Assembly (NCBI GenBank): GCA_000697665.1
Contig: KL197717.1
Coordinates: 1,177,428-1,235,001, forward strand
DNA length: 57,574 nucleotides
Direction of reading: 5' to 3'
Source of the DNA: Jaapia argillacea MUCL 33604
Taxonomy: Eukaryota; Basidiomycota; Agaricomycetes; Jaapiales; Jaapiaceae
Both the position numbers and the translations under genes were made by a program. Shown here piece after piece: positions 12,275-21,474 of this stretch. Under the pieces are notes generated by a model, which did no database searches, had not been told where the DNA came from, and was given only the letters and a program-made list of their open reading frames with translations. The number at the start of each line of letters is the position of its first letter. Positions within the stretch are counted from its first letter, which is position 1.

Positions 12275-12289
12275 TTACTTCCCACAGTG
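12275..12289 (-). repeat. Right terminal inverted repeat of CACTA-like element
   Basis: TTACTTCCCACAGTG on the plus strand. Its reverse complement begins CACTG and pairs with the left terminus at 9302-9316. GAGG follows immediately (12290-12293), duplicating 9298-9301. Confidence 0.8.
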
Positions 12290-12656
12290 GAGGGCGTTCT
12301 GCAGCTCAGAAGGCCCAAACTGCTCGTCTCCGACATGGCTTAGGTACTCGCCTTCTCACGTCTCCGCCCCCACTATCGTCCACCACTAGTTCCCTAACAA
12401 CAGGTATAGATCATGTTGTTTTATTCTTCACAAACCTCCAGCCCTGGTGACGTTTGAACTGTTCGAAGGTCGCAATCTCACTATGCCCTCTGAATCGGGC
12501 CACTCTCATTCCCCCATCCAGCTCCCCATAGAAATCTGTGGACACATCTTCGAGTTCCTCACGAACCCAGGCGACTTATCCAGAGTTTGCCTCTCATCCC
12601 GCACCTTTCACGATGAAGCCACGAGGCTTCTATACCACTCAATCGATCTCGAAAAC

Positions 12657-12692
12657 ACAAAACATCAACACTAGAAAGAATTGGTTCACATT
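12657..12692 (+). repeat. Left terminal inverted repeat of KDZ-type element
   Basis: It begins ACAAAACATCAACACTAGAA and pairs with the right end in inverse orientation, with mismatches mainly in the outer five bases and at a few inner positions. Shared blocks are ACATC, TAGAAA and TTGGTTC. Confidence 0.78.
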
Positions 12693-12850
12693 CTTTTTGC
12701 GAACCCAAAATGGGAACTTTTGCCTGAAAATGCGAACCTTCCTCCAAAATAAATACGAACCTCCCATTTGCGTAATGCGAACCCTACAAATACACACCAA
12801 CATCACGTCTGCCCCCCAAATGCGAACCTGTTGCCCTAGAATGCGAACCA
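12682..12850 (+). repeat. Left subterminal array of GCGAACC motifs
   Basis: At least five copies of a motif close to AATGCGAACC occur here (about 12700, 12731, 12775, 12821 and 12840), plus one TACGAACC variant near 12757. They lie in the same orientation just inside the left end. Their inverted counterparts lie inside the right end. Such subterminal arrays usually serve as transposase-binding sites in other DNA transposon families. That role here is inference. Confidence 0.7.
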
Positions 12851-13372
12851 TGTTTGTGCACCCTCCGCTCGCATCCCGACGACCTGCCGGCGTACGGTGG
12901 CAGCAGTGGCACGATACACCGTTGTACCATAGTTGTTGACAATACAAGTCTTTCCCCTCAACCCCTACCATGGCAGCCTCTCCTGGGAAGGTGTTGACAC
13001 CTTCCGGTCGCCTCTGCCCTCATTGCGGCCGTACAGTCACCCTATGACTCTGCCGTGGTACCAATAAGCCAGAGAATAAAGGATGGATGTTTGAATCGGT
13101 ACGTCCAGCCTAATTGAATGTGGTGTGGACACAGTTGAGATTGACATCAACTTTACCGTCTTCTTCAGTGCACTGGAGGTCCCCAAGAGAGCCATTTTCT
13201 TCGATGGCGACACGACCTACCGCGTGTTGAGTTCGATCTCCAGAGCTCTCCTAGCCCTTCTCGACGACGCCCACTTATTGCCACATCACACCCCACATCA
13301 CCCCGGTCTCAGATTTACCCCAACACTACTGTCGCACCGCAAAACGCAGTTAATTTAAATTCAACCCTTCAC

Positions 13373-15803
13373 ATGTCTGTTGCGGCACCATCGACCGACG
13401 CAGCTACGACGTCAGCCGGCTCAGGCACTCCATTCGTGTCAAACAGGGCCGCGCCAATTCCGTTGACATGGGATGGAAAGTGCCACGGTGAGAAGTGTAA
13501 GGATCGACCGACACCTCCAAGAGGGTGTCGTTCATGTGTCTACCTGCATTGCAAGAAATGCTGTCAGATTCGGCAACATGCTGAGAAGCGACGGTGCCCA
13601 CATTCTACACACACGGTACAATCTGACGAATCGGAAGGTGTTTCGCAAATGAGCTCGGCTAATACGTCTCAGTCGGCACCTGTGGTCATGCAGGCAGCCA
13701 CGCAGGTCCACGACGCCAACGCTAACGCTATCGAGAACAACAGCCGGGATGTCTTCTACGATCCGTCTCGACCTCTGACCAAGGCCCACTACGATGCTCG
13801 TGCACGTGCTGCTCAAGAGTACCAGGTATACACCAATACCCTCGCGCAACAGAAGGCGAGCGAGGAACAAATGAAGAGAAATGTTACGATCCTCTTTTGG
13901 GACTCGGTTAGTTCTTTTCCGTTCTTCCCCTCATGCTCACTCTAATACAAGGCTGCGTAATCCTAGGATGACTCAACTGCCGAAGAATTTGATGTCAACA
14001 CACCCGTCTACCCCTACTTCTCCCTCGTTAACTGCCCGGGGTCGCTTCGCACGGTACTCGGTATTACCGAGGACTCCATGATCGAGACGTATGATGTGGA
14101 GAAGCGGCGTTGGGTTCATCACGAACTGAAAACCATGAGGGACATTAGTGATAGCAGTACTCTTCTCTATCGGGCGAGGGGTATCAGAACTGGGAAAGGG
14201 ATGACTGATGAAGAAGCGCGTGCCACTTCTCGGGGACAGTCAAAGAAGCGACCAGTAACATTACTCCTGAGTACTCCCGAGCGCTCAGTGCGCCTTCGGC
14301 TCGATCCTTCCCTGGCATCTCCAACGCCATCTCATTCGCAGGAGTTGCGTCGCTCGACATCCACCAGACTTCCCTTATCTCCAACTCTCCCGCCTTGCCG
14401 CAGACAATTGTCATCATCAGCAACTTCAACATCAATCCACCAAAATCGTAGCCGGTCGATGAGCGTAAACCCACCGGCAGACAGCATGCGGGCCCCTACA
14501 GCGGGGAAGCGTATCGTTGTTGTTTCCTCCGATTCTGAGAGTGAATCTGGAGATGAAAGTGAAAGTGATCGAGATACTCAGTCTCCCCAGTGTCGAAACA
14601 CTCCTGTTCCCCCTGATGACTCCAAGCGACGTGAGCCATCAACCAGGAAGAGTGCTTGGCCGCTACGATATACATGTTTCATGTCTGATGGTTTCGAGGC
14701 TATGGAGACGACAGTGGGTACTCTTGCGCAGAGGTTTGAAGTTGGATTTCCGGGTATGGGCGGATATAAGAAGACCTGTTGGAATTGGCACTCGAGGATC
14801 TGGAGAGATGCAACAGATGAGCAGAGACACCAAGCGATTGTGGCTGGGACCAGTAAGGAAGGGGAGTGGCGGAACCTTGTTAAGGCGGTGGAGAAATCAC
14901 AGGATGCTCGCACCTCGGAAAGGGTGACGCAACTGTTGGATGATGGTGGCCCCTCAGCAACGGATTCGTCTCAGTGCTGCTATTGCCCTAAACCATGGCC
15001 ATCCAATCCCTCCACACAGCTACTTGCGATGCACTGTGCTCTCGATAACCGCATGCGACAAGAGGCTCGGAAGGCAAAGAAAAACCGTACCTCTTCGTGG
15101 ATCTTGTGTGGCGATCACTGTTCTCGCCACGAAGCTGAAGCTCTCCTTGAATCTCAGCCTCCCGATGGCAAATGGCCTGCTGTTGTTGACTTCTCAGTTC
15201 TTGGCTCTCACGTTGAGGTCCTGAAACCTGATCTTGATCGCCTGTGGCATTCGCCCACTGACAGCTCATTTTTCAATGAACTCATTTGGCAACGCGAGAA
15301 AATTGGGGTGAAGGCTCTCGGTGTGCGAGGTGAATACAGCTCAATGCGATCCTGTGCGGTCGGATAGTATGTGGTTTTCTATGTTACATGGCTCAGGCTC
15401 ATCTCTCTTACCCAGTTTCGGCGAGAAGGGTGCCCTGATCATTAGCTGGGTTCTCCAGGCCTTATATCCTGACCCTCGTGTCGCCGTTTGCAACATTCCA
15501 TACATGACCTTCTTGCGGCGTGTTCTCCTTCCAGAGGTTGCTGTTCGACTCACTCAACTTGATCTTGGCAACATCTCACGTACCAAGGCTGTGGAGCTCA
15601 TCCGACTCAGCACTCAATATGGCATGGTCGTACACCAAGAGGACGAATCTGGTGATGGTAAGGAGTACTATGAGAGGCTTGTGAAGAGGGCAAGCAAGGG
15701 AAAGGGGAAAGTGTCTGTGAAGCGAGAGCATGGTGCTGGGATTGCATTGCAGAGGGCGGGGGAGCACTCAAACATTCCACTCATTATCATCGATGACGAC
15801 TAA
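13373..15803 (+). CDS. RTC4-like domain protein with N-terminal Cys/His cluster (transposon passenger)
   Basis: Exons join(13373..13906, 13967..15329, 15397..15803) keep frame and give 767 residues. Residues 37-80 hold a cluster C-x4-C-x9-C-x2-C-x4-C-x2-CC-x10-C-x-H-x2-H, likely zinc-binding. A Ser/Arg-rich middle with an acidic SSDSESESGDE stretch follows, then a Trp-rich segment at about 405-490. The C-terminal part (about 515-735) resembles the RTC4-like domain: a CxxC-type knuckle (CCYCPKPW), a CGDHCSRHEAEAL segment, a GKWPAVVDFSVL block and a final LPEVAVRLTQLDLG...AVELIRLSTQYG block. Yeast Rtc4 is only known genetically, through telomere capping. The gene lies wholly inside the KDZ-type element, convergent with the KDZ gene and about 150 bases from it. 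It is probably a DNA-binding or chromatin-acting passenger; that role is inference. Confidence 0.8.
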
Positions 15804-15953
15804 TTAACTCTCATTACTGTAGAGACTCTTACCTTACTGCTCGCCATTACCCTTAGTAGTTCTCAGCTTTATCTACAATATCAATCTTTATTCATATTGC
15901 TCATTGACTCAATGAGGCTTTCAGAGATGTGCAATTATCCAAAGCAATTGTAA

Positions 15954-18134
15954 CTACATGTCAATAGATGAAGGAACATGATACGGAGTCTTGCCCGATT
16001 TCCTCAAGTGCCCCACCAACCTCTCGTTACGGCGCTTGATCATTTCGTCTAAAAAAAAGTTGTAACGGTGGGGCAGCATCTCACGTACAATTGCGAGATA
16101 TCCACCCAACCAAACATTTGCTTGTTCAGCTGCAGAGGAGTTGAACACCCACTTCCCCTCCTTGTCCACCAAGACCTTCCACAACGCCGGGTTACAGTGC
16201 TTCTGACAGAACTTGTCAGACTCCTTATGTTTAGATTTGAAGTGAAAGACATCGACGGCAAGGATGACCCGACGAAAGAAGGAATCATTTGTCTTTCGCA
16301 AATGCTGCTGAAGACGACAGTTATTGTCGTGCCAACAAACATCTGGCATGTCATCAGGGTTATGGTTGTATACGGACTTCAGGAAATCCTAGTCATTCGT
16401 GAGACTCAACGAAAGTGACAATGCAAGCACTTGAAAAACTTACTTTTACACCGGAGATGGCCTCTGCACCAAACATAGTTGACCGAGCAGCAATTATCCC
16501 ACAGCAGCACACAACGAGTTGTTCATTGTGCGTACGGCGACGGCCAAATCGAGCCTTGGGTCAGCGATTTCCCTCGTCAGACTTGGGTGTATCTTCAATG
16601 TCGTCGTCGTCATCGTCATTGGCAACAAGTTCCGGGAGTGAGTCATCACCACCGAGAGAGTCTGAGATTTGGGAGATATTGAATCTTTTCAAGCGGTCAC
16701 GAAGTTGAAAGAAAGCCTTGCCGCGTTGATTGCGGAATTCTTCGAGTTCTCGGTGAGAGGAATTTGAACATGTGCGGTGTCCCGGTTCAGCTTTGGCATC
16801 ACAGTCGGTCACAACACAGTCCAAATTCTTGTCCTGATGTTGTTCGCAAAATCGGTGGCGGTTGTTGATGAGGGGGCGGGTGCAGTTGTGGACCATGCAA
16901 CATGGGTGACCAATGGCAATACCATCCGTGACAACAGCACGCAGTGGACCTACAGCCAGTATTAGTGCGATACGACTCTACGGAATCAATTAATACCAAC
17001 GAAGGTCTTTATAACCAGTACCTGGGATGAACTTCTCACAAACCTGGCAGGCATGCATCTTCTCGGGTTGTCCATGCTCGATCATGAGATGGTTACGGAT
17101 GTCCATGGCATGCTTGAGGCGAGAATCATGATCACCACTATCAGGGAGTACAAGCACTAAACCACGTTCGGTCCAATCACGAAGTAACGCATTGAGGAAG
17201 AAAGCTCGCCAAACTTGCTCGCCACTCAAATTGAACGTCAGGCCAGATGGCCAGATCGTTGGCCGACACAGAGAGTTGGCGGCAAGGGCAAAGTTGTAGA
17301 TATTCGCCCCGTTTTGCGCTGAGACCCTATGACACTTGTGGTCAGTTTTCCGAAAGTATGGTCAAAAAGAAGTAACCAACCATGCTACAAGCATAAAATT
17401 GGTGAAGACCTCACACAAATCCTTCTCCATGTAACCATGCTCTTCGAACTGGATGGTATCTGGAATACCACCATAGTAGAAACGTAGGTTGGTCATGATA
17501 TAGTAGTTGGGGTAATATCTCATCTTGCACCCTGTCACATGGGTGAAATAAGAATAGGAAAGATCAGATGGGCTCGAAAGTCATACCATCACACGAGAGA
17601 GAAGACGAGTAGGCCAGGCATGCACCATACTGAATGGAATAGAAAACCACTGGGAACCGTAGTAACCCTCTCAGTTCACGTCCGCAAGTGAGACAGTTGC
17701 GAACGGGGGGATAGAACATGATTGGAGCTGCTCGAATTGTGGTGGGATCAGTTGGACCTTTATGAAACGGAACTGAGCCTAAGCAACTCACAAACTTTCT
17801 CAGATGCACGCGACGGCTGAGATCCTCGCTTCACAAATGCATCCACCTCCTCGGCGTACAGGTGGGCTGGGCCATCCTGCCAAATGATCCCTCGTAGTGC
17901 AGACCAACATTGCATTGTCTGTAGATCCTCGAATCCAAGTAAATCCCGTAAAAATTCGTGGAGATATTGGGGTAGGCGGTAAGGAGGATCGTCGAGCCCG
18001 GGGGAGAGATGCAGACGGATTTCAGACTTGAGACGGCGCGCAAATCGGATGTACTTGTCGACATCCTTCCACGTCAAGGCTCGAGACAGGCCGGGGTAGC
18101 CCCCGAGAGCTTCAGCAAGATCGCAGAAGTTCAT
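15954..18134 (-). pseudogene. CxC5/CxC6-KDZ transposase-type gene with an in-frame stop
   Basis: Six exons on the minus strand (17792..18134, 17587..17757, 17381..17531, 17022..17326, 16444..16949, 15954..16388) join in frame to about 636 codons. The order is an N-terminal region with YLHEFLRDLLGFEDL, a CxC5 cluster (NCLTCGREL, then CKMRYYPNYY, then a YYGGIPDTIQFEEHGYMEKDL block), and a CxC6 cluster (LRAVVTDGIAIGHPCC, then HNCTRPL, RFCEQH and HRTCSNSSH). A KDZ core follows, with GRRRTHNEQL, WHDNNCRL, VDVFHFKSKH and AEQANVWLGGYL. D, H...H and E positions fit the known RNase-H-like KDZ core, though the catalytic set cannot be fixed by eye. Codon 453 is TGA (16561-16563), between the CxC6 and KDZ parts, and no intron removes it. 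This copy is therefore probably inactive unless the stop is bypassed. Confidence 0.83.
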
Positions 18135-18267
18135 ATTTGCGAATCATGGGGAGGTGGGAGTGGTGGGAGTGGTACGATGACAGGAGAGATACCGACCGTG
18201 ACGTGGCCTGGCGTGCGGCGGGGGGCATCGCCGCCGTCACCGGCCAACAGACAGCTGAGGGAAAGTC

Positions 18268-18405
18268 AAGGAGTTCGCATTTCGCATTTTGCGCGGGGAA
18301 CAATGACTTTTGAAGAAATTATAATTGTGGGGCACGCGCGAGAGGTTCGCATTCTGAGTTCGTATTTGTGGTGTGCATTTAAGGTTCGCATTCGCAATGC
18401 GAACC
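18268..18405 (-). repeat. Right subterminal array of GGTTCGCATT motifs with a palindrome
   Basis: Motifs close to GGTTCGCATT occur at about 18270, 18344, 18357 and 18383, in inverse orientation to those at the left end. 18383-18405 is a perfect inverted repeat: arms GGTTCGCATT and AATGCGAACC around CGC. Confidence 0.72.
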
Positions 18406-18430
18406 AAACATTTCTACTGTCGATGTCCTC
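18396..18430 (-). repeat. Right terminal inverted repeat of KDZ-type element
   Basis: The reverse complement reads GAGGACATCGACAGTAGAAA from the outer end inward, matching the left end core. The direct duplicate CGAAAAC follows at 18431-18437. Confidence 0.78.
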
Positions 18431-19473
18431 CGAAAACGCCAACGCTCGCATGGCATTCACTCACGCCGTGATTGCATATCCATATCTCGGGGAACGTGTA
18501 ATTTCTCTGAAGATTCCTCTGGAGGGCGAGGATGACAGTTACCCACCTAAAATTTTACCGTTACTCACCAATCTCCAATCTCTCTGCATACCAAGTCTTG
18601 ATTTAGCAGATGGTAATACCTTCCCCGAAAATCATTTCCGACAGACGACCTTCAGTCTTCGATCATTCCACAACCACACATTCAGGATCCAAGGAACGTT
18701 CTATTTCCTCTCCAAACAACCAGAGCTTGTCGAATGGACTCAGGAGCAAATATCCTTTTATCCGAAGGAAGGTTTCACCCTCCCACCCGATTTCCTACCC
18801 AATCTCCACACCATGTCCATCGACGCAGAAGTCGTTTTCGCGTTCACTACTATACCACCTGTGACGCGTTTGAAAATCCTGTTTTGGCATTTGACTGCTG
18901 ATGAGGAATTGAGGACTTTTAGGAATTTGGGACGGTTTGGGGGGAGGTTGATGAATCTTTGTTTGCATCATTGGGATGCAGATAATCCTTTCCTTGCACG
19001 GGTCGTACTGGCGATGTTGGCTGAAGAGACGCCTCACATCAAGCATCTTAGTCTTATTGGCTTTGATGTTGAAGAGTACGACCTTTTTCACACACCGGTA
19101 TGTCTTCCACACGGATTCAGGACTTTACAGTTCCTCATTTGTTTTTCCTCCCACCAAGCACCAAGTAGGATTTCCCTTTTTCGAGGAATTGAGTAGGATA
19201 TTACCTCTGCTCCCCTATCTCGAAACATTTCTATGGATCCCCCATGACGACCCCGAGTCTTCCGCCAATTACAAGATCCCGGACGAAGAGGTTCAGCGCC
19301 TATCGCAATTCTTAACGACATTCCCCCAATCCCTAACTGCCTTTGTATTCGCTGTGGGTTGGGACGGTCATACACATGAATTGGCGAGTTTTGTCAAATA
19401 CCCATCGGGCGGTTGGACTAGGCGGACTGGGAGGCCTGCTAGTGTGGAAGTTTGGCATGAAGCTCTAATATGA

Positions 19474-20256
19474 GGATATTTCCGGGAGCGAGTGGGGTGT
19501 GAGTATCTTCGATTTTCTCTGTCGGATCTGGTGGCGGTACTCATGGAAGGGTTTCAACTCAGTTCTTACACAGGCTGCATTTCGAGAATCAGTGGCAGTA
19601 CGTCAGATCAGTGTCAAGGTGGTCAATGATGTGATGACTCAGTGGACGCCCATGTTCCTCTCGCCCCATTGTTGCCACGAGGAGTCTCAGACATTGCAAG
19701 GGATTCTCACTGGCAGATATTGGGCAGATTTGCTGGGAAGTGTGAGTTTTCGGTCATGATCAAGTTTGCATCACGACATTACAGCCGGAAGGCTTACCTT
19801 GCGATGCAGCGATGCAACCCATATCAGACGGGTCCATTGGTGTATAAATTTCCTATGATGTGGTTGTTCGTTAGTATCTGCCTTTGAAAACGTTGGCGCT
19901 GGACGACCAAACACTGGGATGGATATGTATATGAACTGTGGGATGCTCTCGGGATACAACTTGCTAGTCACACAACGCTGGTTGGGTGAATTGGGAGGAT
20001 GGAAAATATTAGCTGAAAAAGTAATATGATGTCCTTGGTCTTCGTAAACAACCTTGCACCGTTCTTGTTGCACGACGTGTTTGCTGCAGCTCAGAAAGCC
20101 CACACTGCTCGTCTCCGACATGGCTTAGGTACTCGCCTTCTCACGTCTCCACCCCCATTATCGCCTCCACGTCAGCAGGTACAGATCATGTTGTTCTATG
20201 CTTCACCAACCTCCACCTCTGCTGTTGATGAACTGTTCGAAGGTCTCAATATCACC
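19474..20256. other. Flank between F-box copies 2 and 3
   Basis: Non-coding part of the tandem unit, resembling 8605-9290 plus 12294-12480. It represents the empty site for the CACTA-like element: the GTTTGCTG and CAGCTCAG segments are adjacent here (about 20077-20097). Confidence 0.6.
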
Positions 20257-21474
20257 ATGCCATCTGAATCGGACCGCTCCGAGTCTCATCCACCCATCCA
20301 ACTTCCCGTAGAAATCTGTGGACACATCTTCGAGTTCCTCACAAACCCAGGCGACTTGTCCAGAGTTTGCCTCTCATCCCGCACCTTTCACGATGAAGCC
20401 TCGAGGCTTCTATACCGCTCAATCAATCTCGAAAATGTTGAAGCTCGAATAGCATACACCCACGCCGTGATCGAATATCCATATCTCGGGGAACGTGTAA
20501 TTTCTCTGAAGATTCCTCTGGAGGGCGAGGATGACGATTACCTGCCTGAAGTTTTCCCATTGCTCACCAACCTGCAATCCCTTTGCATACCAAGTCTTGA
20601 TTCAGCAGATGGTAATACCTTCCCCGAGGATCATTTTCGACAGACGACATTCCGTCTTCGATCATTCCACAACCATACATTCAGGATCCAAGGAACGTTC
20701 GATTTCCTCTCAAAACAACCAGAACTTGTCGAATGGACTCAAGAGCAAATATCCTTTTACCCGAAGGAAGGGTTCACCCTCCCAACTGGTTTCCTACCCA
20801 ACCTCCATACTATGTCCATCGACGCGGAAGTCGTCTTCGCGTTCACTACTATACCGCCTGTGACGCGTTTGAAAATCCGGTTTTGGCATTTAACTGCTGA
20901 TGAGGAACTGCGGACGTACAAGAATTTGGGCCGGTTTAGAGGGGCGTTGACGAATCTTTGTTTGCATCATTGGGATGCAGATAATCCTTTCGTTGCTCGC
21001 GTCGTTTTGGGGATGTTGGCTGAAGAGACACCTGGTATCAAGCATCTTTGTCTCGTTGGCTTTAATGTTGAAGATTTTGACCTAATCCCCTCACCGGTAT
21101 GCTCTCCGCACTGATATCAGGACATCACACCTTCCTCACCTGTTTTCCCCCCTTCCAAGCACCAAGTAGGACCTTCCTTTTTCGAAGTATTGAGTACGAT
21201 ATTACCTCTGCTCCCACATCTCGAAACGTTTCTATGGATCCCACGCGACGAACCTGAATCTTCAATCACTTACAAAATTTCGGACGAAGAGGTTCAGGAC
21301 CTAACGCAATTTTTAACCGTGTTCCCCCGATCCTTAACCGCCTTTGTGTTTGCCGTGGGTTGGAATGGTCGTACACATGAATTGGCGAGTTATGGGAAAG
21401 ACCCATCGGGTGTTTGGAGCAGACGGACTGAGAGGCCTGTTAGTGTGGAAGTTTGGGGTGAAGCTCTGATATGA
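20257..21474 (+). CDS. F-box protein, tandem copy 3
   Basis: Exons join(20257..21096, 21160..21474) give 384 residues with the same intron sites as copy 1. The N-terminal F-box-like segment reads LPVEICGHIFEFLTNPGDL. The following region is colinear with copies 1 and 2, with moderate substitutions (for example the end of exon 1). An upstream in-frame ATG (20188) would add about 23 residues, but the equivalent extension is broken by stops or frameshifts in copies 1 and 2, so 20257 is preferred. The product is probably an SCF adaptor with unknown target. No lesion is seen. Confidence 0.85.

Larger units (their letters stand above)
9302..12289. mobile_element. Non-autonomous CACTA-like (CMC superfamily) DNA transposon
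   Basis: The left end is CACTATGGGAAGTAA and the right end, read inward, is CACTGTGGGAAGTAA: a 15-base inverted terminal repeat with one mismatch. The flanks carry a direct GAGG at 9298-9301 and 12290-12293. F-box copy 3 lacks the element: its flank runs from the TTTGCTG segment (left flank here, about 9276-9282) straight into the GCAGCTCAGAA segment (right flank, about 12300). TIRs starting CACT(A/G) are typical of CACTA/Chapaev-type (CMC) elements, and a 4-base duplication fits Chapaev better than classic CACTA (3 bases). The interior has no long open frame or transposase motif, so it must depend on another copy for movement. Both ends hold arrays of AGTGC/GCACT motifs. Confidence 0.8.
12657..18430. 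mobile_element. KDZ-type DNA transposon carrying an RTC4-domain gene
   Basis: The element is 5,774 bases long and inserted in F-box copy 2. Its ends are imperfect inverted repeats of about 35 bases sharing the core ACATC(A/G)ACA(C/G)TAGAAA and an inner TTGGTTC(A/G)CATT. It is flanked by direct CGAAAAC (12650-12656 and 18431-18437). Fungal KDZ (Kyakuja-Dileera-Zisupton) transposons are known to carry transposases linked to CxC-type cysteine clusters, and the minus-strand gene 15954-18134 has exactly these. The plus-strand gene 13373-15803 converges on it and has an RTC4-like C-terminus. Several AATGCGAACC-type motifs lie just inside both ends. The assignment to KDZ rests on protein motifs and not on a search. 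Confidence 0.83.
12483..19473 (+). pseudogene. F-box protein, tandem copy 2, split by a KDZ-type transposon
   Basis: The first part (12483..12656) encodes the F-box segment up to the LENT/LEN position. The rest resumes at 18438..19097 and 19159..19473 after a 5.77-kb insertion. Left and right parts match copies 1 and 3 without missing residues, and the seven bases CGAAAAC are present on both sides (12650-12656 and 18431-18437). The reading frame is the same on both sides, so the host gene has no visible lesion other than the insertion, which argues that the insertion is young. As it stands only a short fusion, or a start inside the element, could be translated, so the gene is almost certainly inactive. 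The intron (19098-19158) uses the same sites as in the other copies. Confidence 0.88.
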
